A stretch of 64,000 nucleotides of DNA from Gammaproteobacteria bacterium (GCA_030426545.1 JAUHYL010000006.1:39168-103167); one strand, 5' to 3'; shown: positions 8,783 to 18,058, counted from the stretch's first letter. The notes: generated by a model from the sequence alone, not told the origin. A program made the numbers and translations.

Positions 8783-9538
8783 GTGGCAACCCTGCAATTT
8801 CTCGACGCGGAAGTTATGCACTCGGTTGAGACTGAGTCGTTTCGCGCGATTCGCCCCTATCCCTGGAGCAACCCACTGAATTTTGTGCGCCCGGAGCAAA
8901 TGCGGAAGTTGATCGCCGATTTGCCTCCGCAGGAACAGTTTCGGGAGCGATTTGACTACGCCCGAAAGCACGGGCAGGAGAGCCACAACCGCTTCGTTCT
9001 CGATTACACCGACGAACTGTCGCTCGCACCGAGCTGGCACGCGTTCGTGGAGGAACTGAGGGGAGATACCTACCGCGAGTTTGTCTGCCGCCTGCTGGAT
9101 GTGCGCCAGGTCAGGTTCAGTTTTCAGTGGCACTATACGCCGCGAGGGGCGTCGGTTTCGCCCCACGTGGATTCGCGGCGCAAGATCGGTTCGCATATTT
9201 TCTATCTGAACCCGGACACCGAATGGCGCCCCGAGTGGGGTGGCCAGACGCTGGTGCTGGATGATCACGGAGAATTTCATCGCGACAGCAACCCGGACGT
9301 GGATAGCTTTCACGCTTGCCAGGTGTCTTCCAATGCTGAGAATCGCAGTTTGATTTTTGGCCGCGGTAAAAAGTCGTGGCATGCGGTGCGTGCGCTGGAG
9401 TGTCCTGAGGGCGTGTTGCGTAAAATATTCATTGTGCGTTACGAAAAACACCAGCCGGTCAAGCAATGGCGGAAGCAGATCAAGATGCGGTTTACGGGGA
9501 AAGGGGAATTAGCGGCTGCAGATCGCTATCTGTACTGA
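8783..9538 (+). CDS. 2OG-Fe(II) oxygenase-like protein, paralogue of the gene at 49057
   Basis: A protein of 251 residues with a double-stranded beta-helix oxygenase signature. The iron ligands HxD appear as HVD in SPHVDSRRKIGSHIFYL, the distal His is in SWHAVRALECPEG, and a basic residue in LRKIFIVRYE could bind 2-oxoglutarate. The segment QWHYTPRGASVSPHVD is nearly repeated in the product of 49057-49770, so the two are clear paralogues. The likely reaction is hydroxylation of a small molecule, lipid or glycan. GTG is the start. It ends 18 bases from the convergent O-antigen-ligase gene. Substrate is unknown, but the second copy sits inside a sulfotransferase/GT cassette. Confidence 0.75.
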   Translation: MATLQFLDAEVMHSVETESFRAIRPYPWSNPLNFVRPEQMRKLIADLPPQEQFRERFDYARKHGQESHNRFVLDYTDELSLAPSWHAFVEELRGDTYREFVCRLLDVRQVRFSFQWHYTPRGASVSPHVDSRRKIGSHIFYLNPDTEWRPEWGGQTLVLDDHGEFHRDSNPDVDSFHACQVSSNAENRSLIFGRGKKSWHAVRALECPEGVLRKIFIVRYEKHQPVKQWRKQIKMRFTGKGELAAADRYLY

Positions 9539-9556
9539 GCCTGGGCAAAGGTGTTG

Positions 9557-10753
9557 TCAGGCGCTTTGCGCTGGCGGTTTGTGTAGCGACAGGGCAATGG
9601 CAATCGGGAGCCAGGTCGCCAGCCAGATGAAGTTCACCTTGTCCAATAGACGATCGCCGTTGAACACATAGACCACCAGGCTGCATGCCAGCAACCCCAA
9701 CGCCATACGCGCCACAGGCAACTCCAGGTTCCGGTAAAGGCGCAGCGCCGTCCCGCCGATGATTGTGAGAAACAGTGCGAGCCCGGGAAGTCCGATCTGC
9801 AGTGCCACCGAGAGATACATGTTGTGAGCGCCGGTAGTCGTGGTGTTGCCCAGGTCTATCTCCAGGCTAGCCAAATAGCCGCCGCCGAAGATGGCCACTT
9901 CTTCCAGGATGTAGTGCCAGTGATCAGACCAGATCTGGAGACGGAAACTATCACCCCTGGGCAGTAGCAGCGCGCGTACCTCCGGGTCAGGGTGTAATGC
10001 AAAACCCGCCAACACTGCTGCGCAGACCGCAATCGTGAGAATACCAAGACGCAGGAAACGCTTGCGGTTACCGTGCCAGGTCGACAGCAATACGGTTGCA
10101 GCGCCTGCAAACGCGCCCAGCCAGGCAGCGCGCGTGTCTGTCAGGATGACCGCAGCAGTGGCCAGCAGGATGCCCAGCGTTGCAAGCCAGCGCCCACTGT
10201 GAACCAGGAATGCGAACAGCAGAAACGGCAGCGCTGCCGCGTAGCTGCGGCCTGCCTTACCGGGGTTGTTCAATCTGAAAAGGCCGTTTAGTCGGCCGTC
10301 ATCGGGTGGGTTTTGTAGCCACAGGGCAATGCACACGAGGGCGGACAGCACGACGCTGACGGCGATCGCCCGGCTCATGAATGTGTGGGCTGCTGCGGAC
10401 TGCGGTGATGTGTTTGCCAGCGTGATAAGAACGCAGAGGCAGAGCAGGGCCCGCATCCACGTCTGCGCCAGATCCTGCAACTCCCATTGACTGGACCACA
10501 ACACCGACAGGCACAGATAAATCACCAGCAACAGGGTGAGCTTGCCCAGCGCATCGTCCAGGAGTACATGACACTGCTTTTTTAGCTCGCCGCCGGTCGC
10601 TGCAACATACAGTAGCGCGAGTCCGAGAACGGCGTCTGCCGCCATGGGTAAAAGGTAGATCGAAGCCAGCAGGGCGATCGCGAGCAACAGGGGTGTACCG
10701 ATTGCCTTTGCCGTGTCGAGAGTAAAGGTGTTGTTGGCCAGCGCGCTCTGCAT
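9557..10753 (-). CDS. O-antigen ligase/polymerase (Wzy_C) family membrane protein
   Basis: About 398 residues with ten or more hydrophobic segments and one large periplasmic loop. The Wzy_C pattern is visible: an arginine-containing TM start (TDTRAAWLGAFAG) and GAHNMYLSVALQIG in the loop/helix near residue 300, matching the conserved His region of WaaL-type ligases. Such proteins join a lipid-linked glycan to an acceptor on the outer face of the inner membrane. ATG at 10753 overlaps the stop of the upstream acyltransferase as TGATG, so the two are translationally coupled. The acceptor could be lipid A core or, given the context, another glycolipid. That is inference. Confidence 0.78.
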   Translation of the reverse strand: MQSALANNTFTLDTAKAIGTPLLLAIALLASIYLLPMAADAVLGLALLYVAATGGELKKQCHVLLDDALGKLTLLLVIYLCLSVLWSSQWELQDLAQTWMRALLCLCVLITLANTSPQSAAAHTFMSRAIAVSVVLSALVCIALWLQNPPDDGRLNGLFRLNNPGKAGRSYAAALPFLLFAFLVHSGRWLATLGILLATAAVILTDTRAAWLGAFAGAATVLLSTWHGNRKRFLRLGILTIAVCAAVLAGFALHPDPEVRALLLPRGDSFRLQIWSDHWHYILEEVAIFGGGYLASLEIDLGNTTTTGAHNMYLSVALQIGLPGLALFLTIIGGTALRLYRNLELPVARMALGLLACSLVVYVFNGDRLLDKVNFIWLATWLPIAIALSLHKPPAQSA

Positions 10754-11685
10754 CACAGTTTATTGGCTTTTGGCCAGCGGCGTTTCAGACAAATCCACTG
10801 CTCAGGCGTTTCCCGAATCCACTGCTCGAAGTGCTCATGGATGATTTTGGTGAGAGCCGCGGCCTGCTCTTTCACATCTGCATCGGGAATGGGACTCTGG
10901 ATCGGTTCATAGACCGTGACGCGATAGCGGGCGCCCGGCAGCCGCTCTGCTCGTCCCAGCACCAGCGCGGCGTTGGCACGCAGCGCCAGACCGACGGCAC
11001 TGGTATTGCTCAGTGCGTCGCGGCCGAAAAAGGGAATGAGCTTGCCGGTATCCGGACGCGTGTCCAGGGCGAGTATGATGCTGTTGCCGGCTTTGAGTTC
11101 TTTCAGAATCGGGCGCGGGCCCTCCTCTGAAGAGATCAGTTTTTCACCGAAGGCACCGCGCATCTCTCGCATGAGGTCGTTCATTACCGGGTTGGATTCA
11201 GGGGCGTAGATGGCGCTGGTCGTTACCCCAAAATCGCGGGTGATAAGTGGCGCAACCTGCCACGGCCCGACGTGGGCTGTGACAAAAATCGTGGGCGCGT
11301 GCGACTCCATGTGTTTGCGGGCCGCGGGGCTGAGCACGTACTCGACACGCTGCTCGCGCTCGGCGTGAATCTGTTCCAGCTTTATCAGCTCCACCGCGGA
11401 GTGGCCCAGGCTGCGAAAAATTTCGCGGGTGGTGTTTTCGCGCCACTCGTCTGACTTGTCGGGGAATGCGATGGCGAGATTTTCGCGCGCTTTATCGGCC
11501 TTGTTGGAGGTGCGACCCGCCAGCACGAAAGCCGCGCCCGCGAGTTTCAGCGCGCTTTCCAGGCTAAGCCTGCGTATAAGCCAGAACAGCGAGCGGAAGA
11601 TGCCCGCCTCGAGGCGGTGCACCAGTTTAATCAGGCGTGGCGCTTTACGCGCAAGTTTTTTGGGGACTAGGTAAAACTCCGGCAC
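10753..11685 (-). CDS. LpxL/HtrB-type lysophospholipid/lipid A acyltransferase, variant motif
   Basis: The 310-residue protein belongs to the lauroyl/myristoyl acyltransferase family. It shows TIFVTAHVGPWQVAPLI around residue 138, SEEGPRPILKELKAGNSIILALD near residue 200, and a C-terminal WICLKRRWP. The family's catalytic HX4(D/E) pair reads HVGPWQ here (His138, Gln143), so the acid is replaced by glutamine. Activity may therefore be altered. A GTG start is used shortly after the hydroxylase gene's stop. It is third of four genes running 13291 to 9557 with a second LpxL-type enzyme and a hydroxylase, suggesting a shared lipid substrate. Confidence 0.82.
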   Translation of the reverse strand: MPEFYLVPKKLARKAPRLIKLVHRLEAGIFRSLFWLIRRLSLESALKLAGAAFVLAGRTSNKADKARENLAIAFPDKSDEWRENTTREIFRSLGHSAVELIKLEQIHAEREQRVEYVLSPAARKHMESHAPTIFVTAHVGPWQVAPLITRDFGVTTSAIYAPESNPVMNDLMREMRGAFGEKLISSEEGPRPILKELKAGNSIILALDTRPDTGKLIPFFGRDALSNTSAVGLALRANAALVLGRAERLPGARYRVTVYEPIQSPIPDADVKEQAAALTKIIHEHFEQWIRETPEQWICLKRRWPKANKL

Positions 11686-11697
11686 TGCGGCGATAAC

Positions 11698-12327
11698 CTA
11701 GCGGTCAGGATCAGTTCTGAACACCCTGTCCCACAGCGGTGAGCTTACTCCGTAGCGCCCTGTCTCACCCGCAAAGTGGTGCTTGAGGTGATAGTGCTTA
11801 AGGAATTTTGCGACCGGGTTTCGCATAGGAAAATGGTGCGTGGAATAGTGAATGTAATCGTAGATCAGGTAGCCAACGATAAATCCACCGCAAAAAGGTT
11901 GAATCCACGGTTGCGGAATAAACAGGCCGAAGAGCAGGTACAGCACAGCCATGATGGGAATGGCGCCCGCCGGGGGCATAACCAGCCGTGTCTTGTCCTT
12001 GGGGTCATCGTGGTGGTTGCCGTGAAACAGGAACACCAGCCACTTGCCCAGTTTGCTCTTGGCTGGAAAGTGGAACAGGAAGCGGTGCAGGCAGTACTCA
12101 GTCAGTGTCCACACGAACATGCCTGCAATGGCGATAGCGACAACCGGCAGTGCCTCCAGTTGATAGACGCTGAAGCTGCGCCAGAACAGCCAGGCGGAAA
12201 TCGGCCCCCACATCAGCAGCGGCGTGATGGGGTGCACGTGGGAGAGCCTCTCAAGAAAGTCGTTCTTGAACAGGCGTATTGACTGGTGTTCTTGCTCAGG
12301 CTGCATACGAATCGATGTCGGCGTCAT
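11698..12327 (-). CDS. Fatty acid hydroxylase/sterol desaturase family membrane enzyme
   Basis: A 209-residue integral membrane protein with four hydrophobic stretches and the eight-histidine di-iron pattern: HRFLFH, HGNHH, HYSTHH and HYHLKHH. The arrangement and GNHHDDPKDKTRLVMPP resemble Scs7/FA2H-type fatty acid 2-hydroxylases, which hydroxylate the N-acyl chain of ceramides in eukaryotes. The ATG at 12327 has AGGAG eight bases upstream, which supports a 32-base overlap with the preceding acyltransferase gene. Lying next to a predicted ceramide locus, it is a good candidate for ceramide or lipid A acyl hydroxylation, but the substrate is inferred. Confidence 0.88.
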   Translation of the reverse strand: MTPTSIRMQPEQEHQSIRLFKNDFLERLSHVHPITPLLMWGPISAWLFWRSFSVYQLEALPVVAIAIAGMFVWTLTEYCLHRFLFHFPAKSKLGKWLVFLFHGNHHDDPKDKTRLVMPPAGAIPIMAVLYLLFGLFIPQPWIQPFCGGFIVGYLIYDYIHYSTHHFPMRNPVAKFLKHYHLKHHFAGETGRYGVSSPLWDRVFRTDPDR

Positions 12328-13291
12328 GGCCGGTCTCCTCAGAGTGTTCTATTTTACCCTTTTTCTCTTTCGCCCACAGGCGTTTGGTACACAACCAGTC
12401 TTCGGGCCTGGCGAGAATCCAGGTTTCGAACAGTTGGTGTACCTGCTGAATCATGTCCACGGCCTGCGTGTTCTCTTCAGCGGTACGATCACCAGGTCTG
12501 ATGGGCGGGTGAAACGTGACCCGGTAGCGCGCGTCCTGCAGTCGCTCGACGTGAACGGGCACCAGTTCGCAGTCAAACTTGAGCGCCAGCTTTGCCGGCA
12601 TGAGGGTCGACAGTTTGTCGCGGCCAAAGAATTGCACCGCTTTACCATCGTCCACACGGCGATCCATCACCATCCCCGCCGAGCGGCCCTCCCGAAGGGC
12701 GCGCATCAGTGCGCGTGCGCTGTTGTCACGCGGCAGAAGTTCACAGTTCAAGGCGCTTCGCGAATCCAGCAGCATTTTATCCAGCAGCGGGTTGGTGGGT
12801 GGAGAGTAAAGGCTGGCGTTGGGTATGCCCAGCCTCGCGAGGCAGGAGCAAACCACCTCCCAGTTGCTCAGGTGCGCCGTCACGAAAACCGAGGGCCGGG
12901 ACGGGTCAGCATAGGTGGGGACGGGCGCGAGGATTTCAATCTGCAGGCGCTCGGGCTCCGCCAGGATGGTTGTCAGATGTGGGTATTCTGCCAGTATGCG
13001 CCCGGCGCGTGCCCAGGCATTACGGGTTAACGTTTCCAATTCCTGCTCGTTCAGTTCAGGCAAGGCCACGGCGAAATTGTTGCGGAAAATTCTGTGCTTT
13101 TTGGTCAGTCTTGGCCCTATCCAGCTACCGATGCGCTGACCCAGCCGCGAGCTGGCATCTACCGGCAACAGAAGCGCCAGCTTCTCGATCAACCACAGCG
13201 CGGCAAAATCCACCCACCACAGCAGCCGCCGCAGGCCGCGGTGGCGGCGCGCGACAGAGGTAAGTGGACTGCCGATGATGAATTCAGCCAA
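12296..13291 (-). CDS. LpxL/HtrB-type lysophospholipid acyltransferase
   Basis: A protein of 331 residues in the same family as its neighbour at 10753-11685. The HX4E catalytic pair is intact as HLSNWE (His140, Glu145), followed by GRSAGMVMDRRVDDGKAVQFFGRD and the C-terminal WLCTKRLW. A hydrophobic N-terminal region suggests inner-membrane attachment on the cytosolic side. The start is TTG at 13291 with AGG about ten bases upstream. It is the first gene of the four-gene minus-strand operon. It could acylate lipid A or a related glycolipid. Having two LpxL-type enzymes with different catalytic motifs flank a hydroxylase is unusual. Confidence 0.83.
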   Translation of the reverse strand: MAEFIIGSPLTSVARRHRGLRRLLWWVDFAALWLIEKLALLLPVDASSRLGQRIGSWIGPRLTKKHRIFRNNFAVALPELNEQELETLTRNAWARAGRILAEYPHLTTILAEPERLQIEILAPVPTYADPSRPSVFVTAHLSNWEVVCSCLARLGIPNASLYSPPTNPLLDKMLLDSRSALNCELLPRDNSARALMRALREGRSAGMVMDRRVDDGKAVQFFGRDKLSTLMPAKLALKFDCELVPVHVERLQDARYRVTFHPPIRPGDRTAEENTQAVDMIQQVHQLFETWILARPEDWLCTKRLWAKEKKGKIEHSEETGHDADIDSYAA

Positions 13292-13502
13292 GGCTTTGTA
13301 CCTGGGTTTACGGATGCAAAAGATATCGCTCGTGCGAGGGCAATATTATAGCGCTGCGCTGGAAAGCGAATCTCGGTCATAGTGCCAATGTAAACGATCG
13401 AGTTTTTCAGGGCGCCTGGGAAGCAAGGCATTGCGGGGCGCCAGATCGCAGTGGCAGACCCCCGGAGCACGGGAAACCGTCGCTCACATTCCCCCTGCGC
13501 TA

Positions 13503-14462
13503 CTACAGTGCCAGCGCTGCCAGACCCTGCTCAAACGCTATCTGTGGCCGCCAGTCGGTGGAGGCCTGGATTGGCCCATTGTCGGCAACCCAGTCGGGGT
13601 GGCGCAGCTCGCGCAGCTTGGGTGGTGTCAGCATGGGTGCCGCGCCCGTCAGGCGCGCCAGTGCGCTGTTTGCCGCCGCGACGCTGTCCAGCAACCGTCC
13701 CGGTACCTGCCACAGGCGCACGGGGCGACCAAATACCTTTGCCCCGATTGCGGCCAGCTCGGCCCAGCTGTAGCCTCCGTCCACCGGGTCGCCCAGCTCG
13801 AATATCTCGCCGCGGGCTGCAGTGCCGCGGGCTGCGTCGGTATCAAGGCAGGCGATGATTGCGTCCGTTAAATCGCTGACGTGAATCAGTGAGGTGCGTG
13901 CCTGCGGCGACCCGGGTAGCGTCGCGAAACCGCGCTTCATGGTCTTAAAAATTGGCAGCATTTCCCGGTCGCCCGGCCCGTACACGGCGGGCGGGCGCAA
14001 GGCCACCCAGTTGAGATCGGGCTGCAAGCGCAACAGGTCTTCGCCGCGTCGCTTACTGCGTGAGTAAAAAGACAGCTCCGGTTCGCGTGCCACAATCGAC
14101 GACAGGTGAACCATGCGCAGATCGGCAGCATGGTCGCGCACGGCGCGCAGCAGCGTTGCCGTGCCCGCCACATTGACACTGTCGAAATCCTGCTGGCTGT
14201 TGCCGCGCACGGCGCCTGCGCCATGAACCAGCGCCTGGGCGTTGTCGAGCAATGCAAGTAGAGCGGATTCTGAGTTCAGATCGCCTGTTACCAGCTCGAC
14301 GCCAAGTTTGTTGAGGTGAGTGGCTTTAGCGGGGTTGCGCACCAGGGCGCGTACGGTGTGGCCCTGGTCGCGTAGCTGTCGGCAGAGATTGCTGCCAATG
14401 AAACCGGTAGCGCCTGTTACGGCGACCGTTCTGCTGCTACCGGCGGAAACTGGCTCGATCAG
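13503..14462 (-). CDS. cerR: NAD(P)-dependent epimerase/reductase, candidate ceramide reductase CerR
   Basis: About 319 residues of the extended short-chain dehydrogenase family. Translating upstream of the first GTG at 14342 shows the nucleotide-binding motif VTGATGFIGSNLC in the same frame, so the true start must be further up. The only plausible start is CTG at 14462, which overlaps the stop of the upstream ligase gene as CTGA. The catalytic YxxxK is YSRSK. Epimerase-like reductases next to serine palmitoyltransferase reduce 3-oxo-ceramide in Caulobacter (CerR). The neighbourhood here (FAAL, GNAT, ACP, Spt) fits that role. Function is by context; fold is clear. Confidence 0.75.
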   Translation of the reverse strand: MIEPVSAGSSRTVAVTGATGFIGSNLCRQLRDQGHTVRALVRNPAKATHLNKLGVELVTGDLNSESALLALLDNAQALVHGAGAVRGNSQQDFDSVNVAGTATLLRAVRDHAADLRMVHLSSIVAREPELSFYSRSKRRGEDLLRLQPDLNWVALRPPAVYGPGDREMLPIFKTMKRGFATLPGSPQARTSLIHVSDLTDAIIACLDTDAARGTAARGEIFELGDPVDGGYSWAELAAIGAKVFGRPVRLWQVPGRLLDSVAAANSALARLTGAAPMLTPPKLRELRHPDWVADNGPIQASTDWRPQIAFEQGLAALAL

Positions 14463-16237
14463 GCTGAGGCTACCCGCAGTCGCACTTCGTCGGCCGCAGC
14501 GGTGAGCTGCTCCATGTTGTGCGCGTTAATGAAGTCCAGACGGGCTTTGGCGCGCGAAAGCTTACCCGAAGAGGTGCGTGGCAGGGAGCGGTTGGGCACC
14601 AGATGAACGTAGCAGTCCAGGCTCATTTCCATGCGCACCAGCGCTGTAAGACGTCGCACCAGCGCGTTGCGTTTCTGTGGGTCTCGTTCACGGCACTGGA
14701 CCATCAGCACGCACATTTCTTCGCCGTTGGCATCAGGAGCGGAAAAGGCTACCGCGTCGCCGGAGCGTACTTCGGCCTGTGTTTCAGCCACGTGCTCAAG
14801 ATCCTGTGGCCAGATGTTGCGGCCGTGGATGATGATGAGATCTTTCTTGCGTCCGGTAATGGTCAGTACACCATCCACCATGTAGCCGATGTCGCCAGTG
14901 TTGAGCCAGCCGTCCTCGCTCAGGGCGTGGCTGGTTTCTTCCGGCAGGTTGAAGTAGCCGGACATTACGCTGGGCCCGCGCAGGTAGATAACGCCGGTTT
15001 GCCAGTCGTCGAGGACTTTGTCGTCATCGCGAATCTGCACTTCGAAGCTGGGCAGTGGTACGCCGCAGTTGACGAAATGTCTCCCGCGCCCGTGGGTGTC
15101 TGTTGCTTCCAGCGGCACGGCCTTGTGGTGATCTGACAGGTGGTCTGCATCGATGTGATGCGTGGTAAAACCGGTCCACAGCGGTGAGAAGCTGATGCCC
15201 AGCGTGCACTCGGCCATGCCGTAACAGGCCAGGAAAGCGCGGCGGTCAAAGCCGGCCGGCTCCATCATCTCGGCGAAGTGCTCCAATGTTTGTGGACGAA
15301 TCATTTCGGCGCCGATACCGGCGACACGCCAGTTGGAGAGATCGTAGTTGGCCACGTCTGTCGGACGCACGCGTCGTGCGCACAGCTCGTAGCCGAAGGA
15401 GGGCGCGAAGGAGATAGTGGCGCGGGTCTTGGTCATGAGGCTCAGCCACTGGCGCGGGCGCAGTGCGAATTCGCGGGTATCGAGGTAGTCGATAGACACC
15501 TGAGCTGCCATGGGTACCAGCACAAAACCCACCAGACCCATGTCGTGGTAGAAGGGCAGCCAGGACATCATGCGGTCTTCACGGTCCATTTTCAGCCCGT
15601 GGGCGATGATGGCCTGCAGGTTGGCCAACGCAGTCTGGTGTTTGATGACCACGCCACGCGGAAAACGCGTGCTGCCGGAGGTGTACTGGATATAGGAGAT
15701 ATCGTCGGGCTGTGCCTGGTGTAGCGGTTGCTCGTCGGCCGGGAGGGCGTAGAACGCTTCGGGTACGTCCACCATGCGCATGGCGAGATCCTGGCTGGCT
15801 TCCTGCAGGAAGGGCAGGTAGCCCTCACAGGCCACGCCAATGACGGCGTCGGATGCTTCCAGCAAGCGCTTGAGCTGCGCCACGTAGGCCTGGTGCGCGC
15901 CAACCTTGACGGAGGCCGGCAGTGCGACGGGAATCAGCCCCGCGTACTGGCAGGCGTAGAAGAAACGGATGAAATCAGGGTTGGTCTCGGCAACGAGGGC
16001 AACGCGGTCGCCTTTCTGTGCGCCCAGGCCTAGCAGTTGGTGGGCGAGTTCCAGGGCCTGCTCGCGCAATTCCCGATAGGTGATGCTGGCGTAGATGGCG
16101 CCGCGGCCGGTGTAGAAGTTGGAGCCGGTCTCGCCCTGCGCAGCGTAGTCAAGCGCCTCGGTGAGTGTGGAAAAATCGGCGGCGCGAAATGGCAGTTCGT
16201 GGCCTGTGGGGGTGGCGATCAGGTTCGTGTTTGACAA
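14459..16237 (-). CDS. Fatty acyl-AMP ligase / acyl-ACP synthetase
   Basis: A 592-residue adenylate-forming enzyme. The phosphate-binding loop is YTSGSTRFPRGVVIKH (residues 185-200) and the later adenylation motifs include GWLNTGDIGYMVDG and GRKKDLIIIHGRNIWP. The sequence between is typical of FAAL proteins, which activate a fatty acid as acyl-AMP and load it onto an acyl carrier protein instead of CoA. The start is TTG at 16237 with GAGGA seven bases upstream. It is translationally coupled to the candidate cerR. In Caulobacter-like sphingolipid loci, such a synthetase charges the dedicated ACP for serine palmitoyltransferase, and this gene is the natural candidate here. Confidence 0.86.
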   Translation of the reverse strand: MSNTNLIATPTGHELPFRAADFSTLTEALDYAAQGETGSNFYTGRGAIYASITYRELREQALELAHQLLGLGAQKGDRVALVAETNPDFIRFFYACQYAGLIPVALPASVKVGAHQAYVAQLKRLLEASDAVIGVACEGYLPFLQEASQDLAMRMVDVPEAFYALPADEQPLHQAQPDDISYIQYTSGSTRFPRGVVIKHQTALANLQAIIAHGLKMDREDRMMSWLPFYHDMGLVGFVLVPMAAQVSIDYLDTREFALRPRQWLSLMTKTRATISFAPSFGYELCARRVRPTDVANYDLSNWRVAGIGAEMIRPQTLEHFAEMMEPAGFDRRAFLACYGMAECTLGISFSPLWTGFTTHHIDADHLSDHHKAVPLEATDTHGRGRHFVNCGVPLPSFEVQIRDDDKVLDDWQTGVIYLRGPSVMSGYFNLPEETSHALSEDGWLNTGDIGYMVDGVLTITGRKKDLIIIHGRNIWPQDLEHVAETQAEVRSGDAVAFSAPDANGEEMCVLMVQCRERDPQKRNALVRRLTALVRMEMSLDCYVHLVPNRSLPRTSSGKLSRAKARLDFINAHNMEQLTAAADEVRLRVASA

Positions 16238-16900
16238 TGAACTGTCCTCAATTCTGGCGGCATTTCCCGCCTAAGCTTTGGCGCTACGTTTGCGCGAATG
16301 TCGGCGCTTCCGTTGCGCTACAACGTGTGCTGACTCCGCTGCGCATCGGCGCAGTGAACGGCCAGACTGAATACTTCCCACTTGAAATTACGGGCCACTT
16401 TTTGCTGTTCTCGTACAAGGATTTGTACATGCCGAGCCCTTGTGCTCAGGCCCCTGAAAAGGGGTTACCTGACTGCTGCGTATCCTAGCATTTCGGGCGC
16501 TGGGACTTATAGGTAATAATACCAATGGCTCGCGCGTAACTCCCTGTAAATGGTGACAATTTCGCATGTGAATGTGACCCGTAAGGGGCAGGAAAGCGGC
16601 CCTGAAAACACGTCTGGCGAAGGGGTAAGCAACTGTAAATAAACGCATTTGTGTACGCCCGGTTTTGCCCTGTGCAGGCGCCCGGGCAGGGCCTCTCCCA
16701 CCGCCCGCCTGCGGCGCCCGTGGTAATAGTGAACACGATTGCTGAGGCATATTCCCGACCTGCCAATTGCCGCTGAAAAGTCGCGGCCAGCCGCCTGGCA
16801 AACGGGCCCTGTGGCGGTGGCGTGTGGTCGATTTCTCTGCCCGGTGAATGGGCGCTATACTGCGCAGCTTGCGCGGCCGGGTGGAAGGAAACAGGCACCG
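16238..16900. other. Divergent intergenic region, about 660 bases
   Basis: This is the longest gene-free stretch in the window, between the FAAL gene (minus) and the GNAT ceramide synthase candidate (plus). I see no convincing coding frame. CCCCT-GAAA-AGGGG near 16451-16464 is a short hairpin. It probably holds divergent promoters for both halves of the ceramide locus. Confidence 0.55.
16856..16861 (+). promoter_or_regulatory. Candidate -10 element upstream of the ceramide synthase gene
   Basis: TATACT at 16856-16861 is a five-of-six -10 match lying 40 bases before the ATG at 16901. No good -35 hexamer is present at the usual distance, so the assignment is weak. Confidence 0.3.
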
Positions 16901-18043
16901 ATGAGCGATTTCCAGCCGGGGGCTGTAACCCTCGAAACGGCCCTGCAAGGCCGCGCTCGACGGGACTTTCTTGCCCTGCCCGAGCGCATCTTCTCCTCTG
17001 ATCCCGCCTGGATCGCCCCGCTGGCCTTCATGAAGCGCCAGCAGCTTTCGCCGGGAAATCACTTCCTGGAACATGCACGCCTGTGCACGTGGGTGGCCTA
17101 CATCGACGGCGAGCCCGTGGGCCGGATCTCTGCGCAGATTGACGAAATGCACCTGCAGCAGCACAACGACCAGGCCGGTTACTTCGGGATGTACGACGCG
17201 GTCGATGACGCCCGGGTTACCGAGGCCCTGTTCGATGCTGCCGAAAACTGGCTCAGGGAGCAGGGGATGCGGCGGGTCGTCGGCCCTTACAACCTGCATG
17301 TCAACGAGGAAGTTGGCCTGCTGGTGGAAGGGTTTTCCACGCCGCCCTACGTGTTGATGGGCCATGGCAAGCCCTGGTACGGCCCTGCCGTAGAGGCCCG
17401 GGGTTATCGCCGCGCCAAGGATCTGCTGGCCTACCAGATCCGCCCGGACTTTGAAGCGCCCCGTGTGATGCAACGCCTCGCTGACCGCGTGTCCGACCGG
17501 GTGAATGTGCGCCCCCTGCGACGTGCGGATATCGACGCCGACGCCGCGGTAATGCGCGAGATATTCAACGACGCATGGCAGAACAACTGGGGTTTCGTCC
17601 CGCTGGCGGAAGCGGAGTGGGCTGACACCGTCAACACGCTGACGCACTTGATGCCCGACGACTACATCCAGATTGCTGAGTACGATGGCGAACCGGTGGC
17701 TTTCATTGTCGCGCTGCCCAACCTGAACGAGGCGGCGCGCGATCTCCACGGCCGCCTGCTGCCTTTTGGCTGGGCCAAGTTGCTCTGGCGACTGAAGGTG
17801 CGTCATCCCCAAACGGCGCGTGTTCCCCTGATGGGCGTGCGCCAGGCGTTCCAACACTCGCGCCTGGGGCCGACGCTGGCTTTCGTGGTGATCGATGCTG
17901 TGCGCAGGGCGCTGCACGCTCGTGGCGTCCGCGATGTGGAGATGGGCTGGATCCTGGAAGACAACGAGGGCATGCGCAACATCATTGAAACGATTGGTGG
18001 CCAGGCGTATAAACGCTACCGCATGTACGAAAAAGAGCTTTAG
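16901..18043 (+). CDS. GNAT-like N-acyltransferase, candidate bacterial ceramide synthase
   Basis: The 380-residue protein resembles the long GNAT-like family represented by Caulobacter bCerS, which acylates the sphingoid amine. It has an N-terminal region with LPERIFSSDPAWIAPL, a middle RRVVGPYNLHVNEEVGLLVEG, and a C-terminal acetyltransferase half (MGWILEDNEGMRNIIETIGG followed by YKRYRMYEKEL). The ATG at 16901 has GGAAGGAA about ten bases upstream. It heads a two-gene unit with a nucleotidyltransferase gene. The surrounding acp, spt, FAAL and cerR-like genes support the ceramide assignment. Without them I would call it only a GNAT-superfamily protein. Confidence 0.72.
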   Translation: MSDFQPGAVTLETALQGRARRDFLALPERIFSSDPAWIAPLAFMKRQQLSPGNHFLEHARLCTWVAYIDGEPVGRISAQIDEMHLQQHNDQAGYFGMYDAVDDARVTEALFDAAENWLREQGMRRVVGPYNLHVNEEVGLLVEGFSTPPYVLMGHGKPWYGPAVEARGYRRAKDLLAYQIRPDFEAPRVMQRLADRVSDRVNVRPLRRADIDADAAVMREIFNDAWQNNWGFVPLAEAEWADTVNTLTHLMPDDYIQIAEYDGEPVAFIVALPNLNEAARDLHGRLLPFGWAKLLWRLKVRHPQTARVPLMGVRQAFQHSRLGPTLAFVVIDAVRRALHARGVRDVEMGWILEDNEGMRNIIETIGGQAYKRYRMYEKEL

Positions 18044-18058
18044 GGCGCAAATAACACG

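Noticed and set aside
14342..14342. GTG start for the epimerase-like gene
   Set aside because: Starting here would delete the GxxGxxG nucleotide-binding motif, which is intact upstream in the same frame.
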